This document shows, piece after piece, positions 43,823 to 56,024 of a stretch of DNA of 64,000 nt. The position numbers and the translations under genes are program-made. The notes under the pieces are model-generated. The model ran no database searches, was not told the origin of the DNA, and was given only the letters and a program-made list of their open reading frames with translations. Each line of letters starts with the position of its first letter. The first letter of the stretch is position 1. This stretch comes from Methylophaga sp. (GTDB taxonomy: Bacteria > Pseudomonadota > Gammaproteobacteria > Nitrosococcales > Methylophagaceae). Location: positions 1 through 64,000 of the forward strand of contig PAJP01000001.1 of NCBI GenBank assembly GCA_002706095.1, read 5' to 3'.

Positions 43823-45094
43823 TTATATGCGATAATACCGAATATCAAAATAGCCATAAGCTGCAACAACTAAAAAACAACCTGCTGGCACCAGATATGA
43901 GAGTGCCGTTGTAAAATTATCAACCAAACTGCCTTGCAGAAGAGGCACTATGGCTCCACCTAAAATAGCCATGACTAATCCTGCCGCGCCAAATTTTGTA
44001 TCTCCCCCCAGCTTTTGCAGTGCCACACCATAAATGGTTGGAAACATAAGCGATAAACTAGCGGATAACATCACCACAGCCCATATTCCTGTTATGTCAG
44101 GCACATTAGCCGCATAGACGCACAAAATCGATCCTGTTAATGCCAGAATCAGCATTAACTTTGACGGGTTAAAGCGTGACATAATGCCAGTCATGGTGAA
44201 CCTGGCTATCAAAAAAACAAGCAAACTGTATTGTAAATAGCGACTTGCTTGGGTTTCAGTTCCACCAATGGCTTCCTGTACATACTGAATGGTATAGGTC
44301 CAGATACAGACTTGTGCGGCCACATTAAAAAACTGGGCAATAACGCCATAGCGATAATGTTTATTACCATATAAGCGCCCGAAACAGCCCTGTATATTAC
44401 TGCGTGTTTCCTGCGGGTTAACGCTGCTCGCTGTCGGCATTTTTATCAGCAAAATAAGTAGCCAGATAATGAATAAAATGCACGCCATGGCGACATAAGG
44501 AAACATGACCGCTGTTAGTTCTTCTGCTTGAACCTGCTGTAAGGTTTCCAGTGGCATCATGGCGCGTGCAGTCGCATCAGCGACATTAAGATTGGGGAGG
44601 ATCAGCGTCGCCGCAAGAAACACACCTATGTTGGTACCCACCGGGTTAAAAGCCTGAGCCAAATTCAGCCGTTGCGTGGCATTGTCTTCCGGGCCAAGCG
44701 ACATCACAAATGGGTTGGCTGACGTTTCTAATATTGAAAGGCCGGCGGCAAGCATGAATAGGGCCATCAGAAAAAAGTGATAATCCATGACCTGGCTTGC
44801 TGGGTAAAAAGCAAAAGCCCCTAATGTGGCTAAACCTAACCCCGTCAGTACACCTGTCTTGTATGAGTAACGACGATTAATGAAAGCAGCTGGCAGGGCT
44901 AGGCAGAAATAGGCACCATAATAGGCAAACTGAACCAATGCTGCCTCCACCTGACTCATGACAAATACTTTGCTGAATACTTTCACCAGGGGATCCGTCA
45001 TATTGGCGGCTACACCCCAGGCAGCAAAACAAATTATCAATAACAAAAAGATATGGCGTTTATCACGATAAACAAAGGGTTTGAGTTCAGTCAT
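43823..45094 (-). CDS. MFS sugar:proton symporter (FucP family)
   Basis: 423 residues, twelve transmembrane helices. Family marks include LLIICFAAWGVAANMTDPLV in helix 1 and the ETSANPFV motif in helix 4, as in the L-fucose permease FucP. The transported sugar may differ (fucose, galactose, glucose or N-acetylglucosamine occur in the family). No sugar catabolic genes are adjacent. GGAG precedes ATG 45094 at 5 nt, and a perfect 12-bp palindrome overlaps this ribosome-site region. Confidence 0.88.
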   Translation of the reverse strand: MTELKPFVYRDKRHIFLLLIICFAAWGVAANMTDPLVKVFSKVFVMSQVEAALVQFAYYGAYFCLALPAAFINRRYSYKTGVLTGLGLATLGAFAFYPASQVMDYHFFLMALFMLAAGLSILETSANPFVMSLGPEDNATQRLNLAQAFNPVGTNIGVFLAATLILPNLNVADATARAMMPLETLQQVQAEELTAVMFPYVAMACILFIIWLLILLIKMPTASSVNPQETRSNIQGCFGRLYGNKHYRYGVIAQFFNVAAQVCIWTYTIQYVQEAIGGTETQASRYLQYSLLVFLIARFTMTGIMSRFNPSKLMLILALTGSILCVYAANVPDITGIWAVVMLSASLSLMFPTIYGVALQKLGGDTKFGAAGLVMAILGGAIVPLLQGSLVDNFTTALSYLVPAGCFLVVAAYGYFDIRYYRI

Positions 45095-45102
45095 TGTGTC
45101 TC

Positions 45103-45114
45103 CGCAACGTTGCG
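45103..45114. promoter_or_regulatory. Perfect palindrome, LacI-type operator candidate
   Basis: CGCAACGTTGCG is a 12-bp perfect palindrome with a central CG, the form typical of LacI-family operators. It lies 9 bp before the fucP-like start and touches its ribosome-binding site. No LacI gene is in the window. Confidence 0.45.
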
Positions 45115-45260
45115 TAACTCATTAATAAAGTTATAGTCGATACTCGCCTAGATAACTGTCATTTGTCCAGTATCAGCAACAAGGGTACGACACTTCCCTA
45201 ATACTAAATAGCTGTTGTATTGTGTTGCCTGTCATTCATGATTTATCAAAAGGACTGTGC

Positions 45261-48200
45261 ATGCGAGCATTATTTGCTATTAAAGGATTTTTATTATTCA
45301 GCCTGATTGCTTTTTTAAATGCCTTTGTTGATTTGGGGCATAAGATTCTGATTCAAAACACTATCTTTAAAACCTATGATGGTGATGTACAAATCATGCT
45401 GTCAGCATTGGTGAATGCTTTAATTTTATTACCGTTCATATTGATGATGACGCCATCATCTTTTCTTGCGGATAAATATCCGAAAAATAAAGTCATGCAA
45501 TACAGTGCCTTATCTGCAGTTGTTGCGACGGTTCTAATTACGATTTTTTATTATATGGCTTGGTTCTGGGCCGCTTTTCTGATGACGCTGGCCTTATCGA
45601 TTCAAAGTGCCATTTATTCTCCCGCCAAATATGGTTATATCAGGGAAGTGGTCGGTGTTAAAAACCTAGCCTCGGGTAATGGTGTTATTCAATCTGTGAC
45701 CACCACCGCGATTTTGCTGGGGACGCTGGCTTTTAGTTTTGGTTTCGAGTCTTTACTCAGCAAACACTATTATTATCAAGCAGAAGATATCTTGCCATTG
45801 ATTGCGCCTCTAGGTTGGGTCTTAGTGGCTCTTTCCCTAATCGAGTGGTTAGCAGCCTTAAAACTTGAGCCGAAGTCATCTGTACGCAAAGAGCAAGAGT
45901 TTGATACTAAAGCGTATCTGAGTGGTCGTTCAGCCGTGGGCATTATGAAGGATTTGACTAGCAACCAAGTAATCTTTCGGTCTGTTATTGGGCTTGCCGT
46001 GTTCTGGTCTCTTTGCCAGGTCATGCTGGCCACTTTTCCTGCTTTTGCTAAAGATATTGCTGGTATCGATAATACGGTCATTATTCAGGGTACGATGGCC
46101 TTTGCCGGTATCGGCATCGTTATTGGGGCTTTTTTAGCGGGTAAGATGTCGTCCAACTATATCGAAACCGGGCTTGTTCCTCTTGGCGCGATGGGCGTGG
46201 CATTGAGTGTAGCGTTTGTCAGTTTTGCCATTACACCTTTTTTACAAGCGGTTAATTTCTTTTTACTTGGCGTATTCGGTGGGCTTTATTTGGTTCCACT
46301 TAATGCATTGATTCAATATCACGCTAAGTCTGGGCAGATGGGCCGAATACTGGCGGGCAATAACTTTGTTCAAAACATTGCCATGCTGTCTTTCTTGTTG
46401 CTAACGATTCTGGCTGCTTATGCAGGCATGAATAGCCTCGGGATTTTTGCGATTTTACTAGCGGTGGCCATAATCGGTGCCATCTATACCATCACACAAT
46501 TACCACAATCATTAGCGCGTCTGGTTGTTTCATTGGTGTTTTCGCTTCGTTATCGGCTCACTGTATTAAATATGGAAAGAATTCCAGCGAGTGGTGGCGT
46601 ATTAATGCTGGGCAACCATATCAGTTGGATTGACTGGGCAATTGTGCAAATGGCCAGTCCACGTCCGCTACGGTTTGTGATGGCAAAATCCATATATGAG
46701 CGTTGGTATCTGCGCTTTATCTTTGAGTTTTTTAACATTATTCCTGTAGGGACGGGCGCAAGTAAACAGGCCTTGGATGCGGTCAGAGAAAGTTTAAATA
46801 AAGGGGAAGTCGTCTGTTTATTTCCCGAAGGCGCCATTAGCCGTAACGGGCACCTAGGTGAGTTTCAACGTGGTTTTGAAGTGGCTGCTGCTGATGCTGA
46901 TGCGGTGATAGTACCGTTCTATCTTCGTGGTTTATGGGGAAGTCGTTTCTCACGCTCCAGTGATCGTTTGAAAACCTTACGTAGTAAGCAGTCGTTTTCG
47001 GACTTAATTGTGGCCTTTGGCGAACCTCTCGCGATTAATTCAGATCGCTTTGCTGTGAAACAAGCCGTTTTACAACTGTCGGTAGATGCCTGGACAAACT
47101 ATACCGAAAGTCTGGAAACGTTGCCTGAAGCCATCATTAAAGGTTTAAAGCGGCAGGGCAGTGAAATGGCTGCGGCGGATATTATTGGATCAGCCACCAG
47201 TGGTCACCGGATGTTAAGTGCCGCTATTTTATTTTCTAAGCAGCTACCTGCTGATTACCATCAAAACATTGGCATCATAATGCCAAGCTCCAGTGCCGGA
47301 GTGATAGCCAATATTGCGAGTTTATTGAGTGGCAAAACACTGGTGAACCTTAACTTCACTGCATCGGCTGAGGCACTAGCAGCAGCCAGCAAGAAAGCTG
47401 ATATTAATACCATTATCACGTCTAGAAAATTTATTGAAAAACTGGCTAATAAAGGGTTTGATGCGAGTCTTTTGGATACGGCCAAACATGTACTATATAT
47501 GGAAGATTTGCGTCAGAACATTAAAAAGCGCGACTTCATTAGTATGATGGTTTTTGTTCGGTTAATGCCGTTGGAAGTTATCAAAGCACGTTATATGAAG
47601 GCCGTCAAAGCAGAAGACCCGGCTGTCATTTTATTTTCATCCGGTAGTGAAGGTACACCAAAAGGGGTATTACTTTCCCATCGAAATGTTATGAGTAATA
47701 TCAGGCAGGTAGCTGATGTTCTTAATACTGAACGTGATGATGTCGTGATGTCTGTTTTACCTTTATTTCACGCTTTCGGATTGACGGTCACGACATTTTT
47801 GCCGCTGGTAGAGTCGCTACCCGTGATATGTCATCCCGACCCAACAGATGTCAGGAATATTGCTAAAGGGATTGCGACATTCCGTGGCACCATACTTTGT
47901 GGTACATCGACATTTTTGCGTATGTATGTCCGCAACCGTAAAGTCGAACCCTTGATGTTGGACTCTTTGCGGATTGTGGTTTCTGGCGCAGAAAAACTGA
48001 ATCCGGAAGTACGTGATAGCTTCAAAATCAAATTCAATAAAACCATTTATGAAGGATACGGTGCAACGGAGACAACCCCGGTCGCTAGTGTCAATATTCC
48101 AGATAAACTGGCTCCCGATACTCTAACCACACAGATTGGCAGCAAACTAGGTACCGTTGGTATGCCATTACCGGGCACACGTTTCAGAATTGTTAATCCA

Positions 48201-48704
48201 GACACATTCGAAGACTTACCCGCTGGTGAAGATGGTTTAATCTTGATTGGTGGTAATCAAGTGATGATTGCTTACCTTGATGATCCGGAAAAAACGGAGT
48301 CTGTCATTACTGAACAAGATGGTGTGCGTTGGTATCACACAGGAGATAAAGGTCATCTTGATGAGGATGGGTTTCTGGTCATTGTTGATCGCTATTCCCG
48401 TTTTGCCAAAGTCGGCGGTGAAATGATTAGTCTTGGTGCCATTGAGTCGGCTTTAAAACCTCACCTCAGTGAGGAGGTCGATATTCTGACCACGACAGTC
48501 GCTGATGAGAAAAAAGGCGAAAAAGTGGTGCTGCTATACACGCAAGAACAGGCGGAGGCTGATATAAAACAAGCTATCAGTGAGCAGTTATCACCGCTGA
48601 TGCAGCCTAGTAAACTGCTATATGTCGAAGACATTCCAAAACTGGGGACGGGCAAGACTGATTTGAATGCAGCAAAAAAACTTGCTGCACACGCTGTTCA
48701 ATAA
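45261..48704 (+). CDS. aas: Lysophospholipid transporter-acyltransferase-acyl-ACP synthetase fusion (LplT-Aas)
   Basis: 1,147 residues joining three activities that are two genes (lplT, aas) in E. coli. Residues 1-410 are an MFS domain (about twelve helices) like LplT, which flips lysophospholipid inward. Residues 430-630 are a PlsC acyltransferase with NHISWIDWAI (HxxxxD, about 452) and FPEGAISRNG. Residues 640-1147 are an AMP-forming ligase with SSGSEGTPKG (about 793), YGATE and the C-terminal YHTGDKG/DRYSRFAKVGG hinge. Together these re-acylate 2-acyl-lysophosphatidylethanolamine. ATG 45261 follows AGGA at 6 nt; the longer frame to 45222 is unsupported. The HD gene begins 5 bp downstream. 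Confidence 0.92.
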   Translation: MRALFAIKGFLLFSLIAFLNAFVDLGHKILIQNTIFKTYDGDVQIMLSALVNALILLPFILMMTPSSFLADKYPKNKVMQYSALSAVVATVLITIFYYMAWFWAAFLMTLALSIQSAIYSPAKYGYIREVVGVKNLASGNGVIQSVTTTAILLGTLAFSFGFESLLSKHYYYQAEDILPLIAPLGWVLVALSLIEWLAALKLEPKSSVRKEQEFDTKAYLSGRSAVGIMKDLTSNQVIFRSVIGLAVFWSLCQVMLATFPAFAKDIAGIDNTVIIQGTMAFAGIGIVIGAFLAGKMSSNYIETGLVPLGAMGVALSVAFVSFAITPFLQAVNFFLLGVFGGLYLVPLNALIQYHAKSGQMGRILAGNNFVQNIAMLSFLLLTILAAYAGMNSLGIFAILLAVAIIGAIYTITQLPQSLARLVVSLVFSLRYRLTVLNMERIPASGGVLMLGNHISWIDWAIVQMASPRPLRFVMAKSIYERWYLRFIFEFFNIIPVGTGASKQALDAVRESLNKGEVVCLFPEGAISRNGHLGEFQRGFEVAAADADAVIVPFYLRGLWGSRFSRSSDRLKTLRSKQSFSDLIVAFGEPLAINSDRFAVKQAVLQLSVDAWTNYTESLETLPEAIIKGLKRQGSEMAAADIIGSATSGHRMLSAAILFSKQLPADYHQNIGIIMPSSSAGVIANIASLLSGKTLVNLNFTASAEALAAASKKADINTIITSRKFIEKLANKGFDASLLDTAKHVLYMEDLRQNIKKRDFISMMVFVRLMPLEVIKARYMKAVKAEDPAVILFSSGSEGTPKGVLLSHRNVMSNIRQVADVLNTERDDVVMSVLPLFHAFGLTVTTFLPLVESLPVICHPDPTDVRNIAKGIATFRGTILCGTSTFLRMYVRNRKVEPLMLDSLRIVVSGAEKLNPEVRDSFKIKFNKTIYEGYGATETTPVASVNIPDKLAPDTLTTQIGSKLGTVGMPLPGTRFRIVNPDTFEDLPAGEDGLILIGGNQVMIAYLDDPEKTESVITEQDGVRWYHTGDKGHLDEDGFLVIVDRYSRFAKVGGEMISLGAIESALKPHLSEEVDILTTTVADEKKGEKVVLLYTQEQAEADIKQAISEQLSPLMQPSKLLYVEDIPKLGTGKTDLNAAKKLAAHAVQ

Positions 48705-48709
48705 CGGGT

Positions 48710-49321
48710 ATGGGTATGATGGATATGCTTCAGGTAACCAACTTTTTTCTGGAGTTGGATGCCTTAAAACACATTCAACGTCGTAGTTATATTACGGGTG
48801 GTGAGCGTTTAGAAAATTCTGCTGAGCACTCCTGGCATCTTGCTATGGCTTGCTGGAATATAGCGGCGTATTTCCAGCTTGATGTCGATATGGCTAAATT
48901 GCTGCAATACGCATTAGTGCATGACTTAGGTGAAGTTGATGCCGGTGATACTTTTCTATATTCAAAAGAAAGAAAAACGTCCAATGAAGCTGAGAGGCTG
49001 TGTGTACAACGTTTTTCAGAACATAGCGGTAATCATATTCAAGACTTGCTTACATTATGGGATGAGCAGGAGTTTGGTCACAGTACTGAAGCAAAACTCA
49101 TGAAAACAGTAGACAGGCTACTGCCATTTTTATTGAATATCGCCGCTGAAGGTAAAACCTGGAAGTCACACCAGATTAGGGCTTCACAAGTTAAAAATGC
49201 GCATGCCTTTATTGCTGATGATTTTCCAGAACTACACCAATGGCTGAGTGAGAAGATTGATTATGCTACTCAACAGGGGTGGTTGTTAGCTGATGATGCG
49301 GCGGAAGTTGCCACTGAATAA
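48710..49321 (+). CDS. HD-domain phosphohydrolase (YfbR/HD_3-like)
   Basis: 203 residues. The metal-binding HD set is visible: ENSAEHSWHLA (His about 35), ALVHDLGEVDAGD (His-Asp about 69-70) and a later Asp in KTVDRLLP. The order resembles the YfbR/HDDC2 group that removes phosphate from deoxynucleoside 5'-monophosphates. Its start, 5 bp after the aas-type fusion, implies co-transcription. ATG codons at 48710, 48716 and 48719 compete, none with a clear site. Confidence 0.82.
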   Translation: MGMMDMLQVTNFFLELDALKHIQRRSYITGGERLENSAEHSWHLAMACWNIAAYFQLDVDMAKLLQYALVHDLGEVDAGDTFLYSKERKTSNEAERLCVQRFSEHSGNHIQDLLTLWDEQEFGHSTEAKLMKTVDRLLPFLLNIAAEGKTWKSHQIRASQVKNAHAFIADDFPELHQWLSEKIDYATQQGWLLADDAAEVATE

Positions 49322-49366
49322 CCTCACAGGCATACTCATTTGTTCCAATAACAAGGAGAGAGAGAA

Positions 49367-49516
49367 ATGACTTTAGCTTTAACCCCACTGATTTCATTAA
49401 TTGCCGGTATTTTAATTCTGATGGTACCGCGACTATTGAGTTACATTGTTGCGATTTATCTGATTATTATTGGTTTAGTTGGCTTATTTGGTACCAGTAT
49501 TAATTTAACACCATGA
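49367..49516 (+). CDS. Small DUF3096 membrane protein
   Basis: 49-residue protein starting MTLALTPLISLIAGILIL with a second hydrophobic helix (YIVAIYLIIIGLVGLFG) around the conserved MVPRLLSY turn: a two-helix hairpin matching DUF3096. Function is unknown. A strong AAGGAGAGAG site precedes ATG 49367. It is followed at once by a terminator. Confidence 0.85.
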   Translation: MTLALTPLISLIAGILILMVPRLLSYIVAIYLIIIGLVGLFGTSINLTP

Positions 49517-49538
49517 GATAAAACACGTAATGATGAAG

Positions 49539-49567
49539 AAGCCTCGACATTTCATCGGGGCTTTTTT
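49539..49567 (+). terminator. Rho-independent terminator after the DUF3096 gene
   Basis: A 9-bp stem with one G-T pair (49539-49547 with 49555-49563), 7-nt loop and a T run. It closes the fusion-HD-DUF3096 group. Confidence 0.85.
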
Positions 49568-49590
49568 ATGTTTATCCCTATGACAGCGTT

Positions 49591-50211
49591 ATGACGATAT
49601 TAGATTGCATCGCCTTATTTTTTCTGCTTTCTGCAATGGCGGCTTTGCCAAGTATCAGTGTGATGCTGGTTGTATCACGTACCTTATCAGGCGGCGTATC
49701 ACAGGGTGTTATGGTCTGCTTGGGAATTGTAGCGGCAGACTTGCTGTATCTGTTACTAGCCATGTTTGGACTGACGATAGTGGCTATGTGGCTTGAGCAA
49801 CACCGGTGGCTACTGCAAATAATGGCAATCATTATTTTAGTGCTATTCAGTTATCAGCTTTGGCACTCGCCTTATCGTTATGCTGCTATGGCAACTTCAG
49901 GAAAAAGAACTAGCTTGGCTAGCTTTATGGCTGGTTTTACTTTGACCTTAGTCGATTATAAGGCGATATTTTTTTACCTTGGCATCTTGCCTGTTTATCT
50001 CGGTAGCAGCGATATCACATTATCTTCATTGCTTATGTTGTTAAGTACTACTGCGATTGCCGTAGCTTGGGTAAAATTAGCTTATGTCTTGCTTGCCAAG
50101 CATGTTCAAGGTGCTGTCGTTTTGCAAAAAAGTTATCGGTTCATGTCAGTCATTTTGTGTCTAATTGCATTATGGCTAACTGTGGATATGGTTCTGAGTC
50201 AGTTTAATTAG
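49591..50211 (+). CDS. LysE/RhtB-family exporter
   Basis: 206 residues with six predicted transmembrane helices. The N-terminal ALFFLLSAMAALPSISVMLVVSRT and the following G-rich loop (LSGGVSQGVMVCLGIVAADL) are the LysE-family signature (helix 1 with Pro, then Gly-x-x-x-Gly). Likely exports an amino acid or similar small molecule; substrate unknown. No dedicated regulator is adjacent. Confidence 0.85.
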   Translation: MTILDCIALFFLLSAMAALPSISVMLVVSRTLSGGVSQGVMVCLGIVAADLLYLLLAMFGLTIVAMWLEQHRWLLQIMAIIILVLFSYQLWHSPYRYAAMATSGKRTSLASFMAGFTLTLVDYKAIFFYLGILPVYLGSSDITLSSLLMLLSTTAIAVAWVKLAYVLLAKHVQGAVVLQKSYRFMSVILCLIALWLTVDMVLSQFN

Positions 50212-50261
50212 TTAGCAACTCACATCGATATGAGTATCAAACAGAGGTGGAAGAGATAAAT

Positions 50262-50468
50262 ATGAGTGATGATAGCCAGACGCGTCTGGATGAAGTCATT
50301 TGCGATTGTAGTGGCACAACCCGAGCCAAAGTAGAAAGCCTGTTTGAACAGGGAATAGTTGATATTGATATTATCTCTCGCAAAACCGGTGCAGTGTCTG
50401 GCTGTGGTTCTTGCGAATGGGATCTTGAAACATTGTTGGATGAATTAGTTCAGGGCTTAGATGATTAA
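50262..50468 (+). CDS. BFD-like [2Fe-2S] protein
   Basis: 68 residues with a BFD-like four-cysteine pattern: ICDCSG (Cys about 14 and 16) and, some 33 residues on, GCGSCEW. The fold binds a [2Fe-2S] cluster; the best-known member, Bfd, releases iron from bacterioferritin, but stand-alone copies also serve nitrite reductase or NifU-like systems. No bacterioferritin is adjacent. The start at ATG 50262 follows GGAAGAG; the GTG at 50247 is less likely. Its last 4 bp overlap the convergent cysZ stop. Confidence 0.8.
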   Translation: MSDDSQTRLDEVICDCSGTTRAKVESLFEQGIVDIDIISRKTGAVSGCGSCEWDLETLLDELVQGLDD

Positions 50469-51196
50469 GTTTTTAGGTTTTCTATGTAAAGCATCGTTGC
50501 CCCAGCGACTGCGGCAGGAATCACTAAAAAGTTAACGATAGGAATCATGGTGGCAAGCAACGTAGCAAAACCAAATCCCAGCGCCAGACTTCGGTGTTGG
50601 CGAAGTTTGTCACGTTGTTCTTTAAAACCTAATAAATGATTCCCCATGGGGTAGTCATGATAATCAAGTGCAAGCGTCCAGCTTGAGAAGAAAAACCATA
50701 AGACTGGCGCAATAAGGTTTAAACCGGGTATCCAAGACAACAGTAATAATGGCAGCATCCATCGTAATAAATAAGCGGTTTTACGCAGTTCATTCATCAC
50801 CATTTTTGGTGTGTCTTTGATGACTTGCGTCCATGGCATATCGGGTGGACTGGCTCCTGACATCTTGGTTTCAACCATTTCAGCGAGAATGCTATTAAAA
50901 GGTGCCGCTAGGATATTGGCGATTATGGAGAAGGTAAAAAACATAATTAATGCCAGTAGCACAACAAACAGCGGCCAGATGATCCAAGTCAGAGCACTTT
51001 CCAACCATGACGGTAACCAGTCGGGCATCAACGCCTCAAGCCAACCATCAAAATGAGATAAGCCAAACCAGATGGCACCACTAAACAGCAAGGTGTTAAT
51101 GAGCATCGGCAAATAGGCAAATCGTCTGATGCCAGGCTGATTAATTAAGCTAAACCCCTGAATCAAGTATCGTGCGCCCTGGATCATTTTTCGCAT
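50465..51196 (-). CDS. cysZ: Sulfate transporter CysZ
   Basis: 243 residues (E. coli 253) of the CysZ/EI24 family: helices near 25-50, 65-100 (LTWIIWPLFVVLLALIMFFTF), 140-165 and 205-235, with the signature AAPFNSILAEMVE between. It takes up sulfate for cysteine synthesis. No other cys genes are nearby. The start is ATG 51196 (a second in-frame ATG lies 9 bp on). It converges on the BFD-like gene with a 4-bp overlap. Confidence 0.9.
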   Translation of the reverse strand: MRKMIQGARYLIQGFSLINQPGIRRFAYLPMLINTLLFSGAIWFGLSHFDGWLEALMPDWLPSWLESALTWIIWPLFVVLLALIMFFTFSIIANILAAPFNSILAEMVETKMSGASPPDMPWTQVIKDTPKMVMNELRKTAYLLRWMLPLLLLSWIPGLNLIAPVLWFFFSSWTLALDYHDYPMGNHLLGFKEQRDKLRQHRSLALGFGFATLLATMIPIVNFLVIPAAVAGATMLYIENLKT

Positions 51197-51240
51197 AATG
51201 GCCTCATTCAGTGTTTAGATTTGATAACTAGCGTCATATA

Positions 51241-51274
51241 GAAAAAAGCGATACTGGCTGGAATCAGTATCGCT
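51241..51274 (-). terminator. Rho-independent terminator of queF
   Basis: A perfect 10-bp stem (51247-51256 with 51265-51274) is followed on the minus strand by TTTTTTC. It ends queF transcription ahead of cysZ on the same strand. Confidence 0.88.
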
Positions 51275-51284
51275 CATTATGCAT

Positions 51285-51674
51285 TTATGGAAGTGTGACA
51301 GGCTCTGGTGCGACCCAGCCTTCTTTACGATATTCCGCTACGACTGTGGTGTAAACGCCGCCACGAACGTTAAATATCCCTGTGATGCGCATGAATCTTG
51401 GCTGACATGCCGCTACCAAATCATCAAGAATGGTATTGGTCACTTTTTCATGAAATGCGCCTTGATCGCGGTATGACCACATATAAAGTTTAAAGGCCTT
51501 TAATTCAACGCATTTTTCATCTGGTACATAGTCCAGTTTGATGGTGGCAAAATCGGGTTGTCCGGTCTTGGGACACAGACAGGTAAATTCAGATGTTTCG
51601 ATGTGAATGGTATAATCGCGCTCCGGTGTTGCATTATCGAAAGTTTCTAATTGTTTGCTTGGCTGTGTAGACAT
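51285..51674 (-). CDS. queF: 7-cyano-7-deazaguanine (preQ0) reductase QueF
   Basis: 129 residues, the short unimodular (YkvM-type) QueF that reduces preQ0 to preQ1 with NADPH for queuosine in tRNA. Motifs: [14 protein letters not shown] with the active-site cysteine, and [21 protein letters not shown], the NADPH/substrate segment. It differs from the 280-residue bimodular E. coli form. Genes queC/D/E are not in the window. Confidence 0.95.
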   Translation of the reverse strand: MSTQPSKQLETFDNATPERDYTIHIETSEFTCLCPKTGQPDFATIKLDYVPDEKCVELKAFKLYMWSYRDQGAFHEKVTNTILDDLVAACQPRFMRITGIFNVRGGVYTTVVAEYRKEGWVAPEPVTLP

Positions 51675-51736
51675 GGATGCTCTCTAAAGTAATAAAATAA
51701 AATGACTATTATCTCTTAAGTGAAAGATTATATTAA

Positions 51737-54559
<2,823 letters not shown>

Positions 54560-54560
<1 letters not shown>

Positions 54561-55603
54561 TGACAGCACTCGCAGACGCAATTAAAAAAGTTGCCACTGG
54601 ACCGCATCTCAGTAAAGATCTGACGGAGCAAGAAGCATTTGATGTCATGATGGAAATTCTGTCTGGTCAGGCTGACCCTGTTCGTGCAGCTATATTTTTT
54701 ATTGCCATGCGAATGAAACGGGAGACTAATGAAGAGAACTTAGGCATTCTCAGAGCCTGTCAGTCCATTACCGATAGCCAATCAGTCAATGTCGACCAGT
54801 TATTTATTTTTTCTGACCCATTCAATGGTTTTAATCGTCATTGTCCGATGACAGCCTTTTTACCGGCTGTTCTGGCAGCCTGTGGTTTACCTGCAATGTC
54901 ACAAGGCGTATTTGAAATGGGGCCAAAATTTGGTGTTACCCATGCTCAGGTTTTAAAGCTGGCTGGCTATAGTACTGAAAAGTCGACAGCTGAAGCAGCT
55001 GAAGCGGTAGTGAACAATCAGATTGGCTGGGCCTATTTAGATCAAGCTCAGGCAAGTCCTGCATTATTTGCATTAGAAACGCTACGGACACAAATGATTA
55101 AACGTCCGAGCTTGGCAACATTAGAAAAAATGATTATGCCACTCAAAGCAAAGCAAAAAACACATTTAGGTATCGGCTTTGTTCATAAAGAATATCCCGA
55201 TATTTTAGCTTGGTTAGCAAAAGCTTTTGGTTATGATTCTGCGTTTATTGCACGGGGTCTGGAAGGTGGTCTAGTCCCGACGCTGAGAGAAGCATCAAAT
55301 AATCATCGATTAGTGAATGGCGCAGTTGAGGCCTGCACACTGGAACCTGAAAACTTTGGCATCGAACAAGATACGCGTGGTGTTAAGACGGATCATACGG
55401 TCACAGCTCAACGAACATTGGATGAAGGGCTGCAAGCCCTAGCCGGTGAGAAAGGGGCGGCATACGACAGTTTAGTGTATGGTGCGGCGATCATACTTTG
55501 GCATTGTGGCCTGATTGAGTCACAGCGAAAAGCCGCTGATGTTGTCAGACAAGTCATTGATAGTGGTCAGGCCAAATCACACTTTGAGGCTGGACTCGTA
55601 TAA
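54560..55603 (+). CDS. TrpD2-like (YbiB) glycosyltransferase-family-3 protein
   Basis: 347 residues related to anthranilate phosphoribosyltransferase: helical N-terminal domain (LSKDLTEQEAFDVMMEIL, RAAIFFIAMRMKRE) and an alpha/beta domain to the end. The TrpD phosphoribosyl-binding glycine loop GTGGD is replaced by SDPFNGFNR, as in the TrpD2/YbiB group that binds DNA or RNA rather than making tryptophan. Its position after ligA and its 1-bp TAATG overlaps with both neighbours place it in the zipA-ligA transcript. Confidence 0.85.
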
Positions 55604-56019
55604 TGGTTTTTCAACGTACATTAACATTCAAAACGCTAGGACGTGGCACCACCAATATCACCCGCGATATACAAGAATTGGTTGCAGAGTCCGCAATAAG
55701 CACAGGTACTTGCCATGTCTTTGTTCAACATACCAGTGCCTCATTAATGCTCTGTGAGAATGCCGATCCCGATGTTCGTCACGATCTTGAAACCTTTATG
55801 CAGCATTTAGTGCCGGATGGTGATCCCATGTTCAGACATCAAGACGAAGGACCTGACGATATGAGTGCTCACATTCGGACGGTATTAACCAATCCAGATC
55901 TGACCATGCCTGTGAGTGCTGCACAGTGTGATCTCGGTATTTGGCAAGGTATTTATTTATGGGAACATCGTGCCCATCAACAGAGGCGTCGCGTGATCGT
56001 GACCATTATAGGTGAGTAA
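55603..56019 (+). CDS. yjbQ: YjbQ family protein (UPF0047)
   Basis: 138 residues, exactly the E. coli YjbQ length. The signature HVFVQHTSASLMLCENADPDVRHDLE is intact, with metal-binding His and Asp/Glu, and the end has WQGIYLWEHR. Members show weak thiamine-phosphate synthase activity; the physiological role is uncertain. It starts in the stop codon of the TrpD2 gene, and darP follows 5 bp later. Confidence 0.93.
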   Translation: MVFQRTLTFKTLGRGTTNITRDIQELVAESAISTGTCHVFVQHTSASLMLCENADPDVRHDLETFMQHLVPDGDPMFRHQDEGPDDMSAHIRTVLTNPDLTMPVSAAQCDLGIWQGIYLWEHRAHQQRRRVIVTIIGE

Positions 56020-56024
56020 AATTT

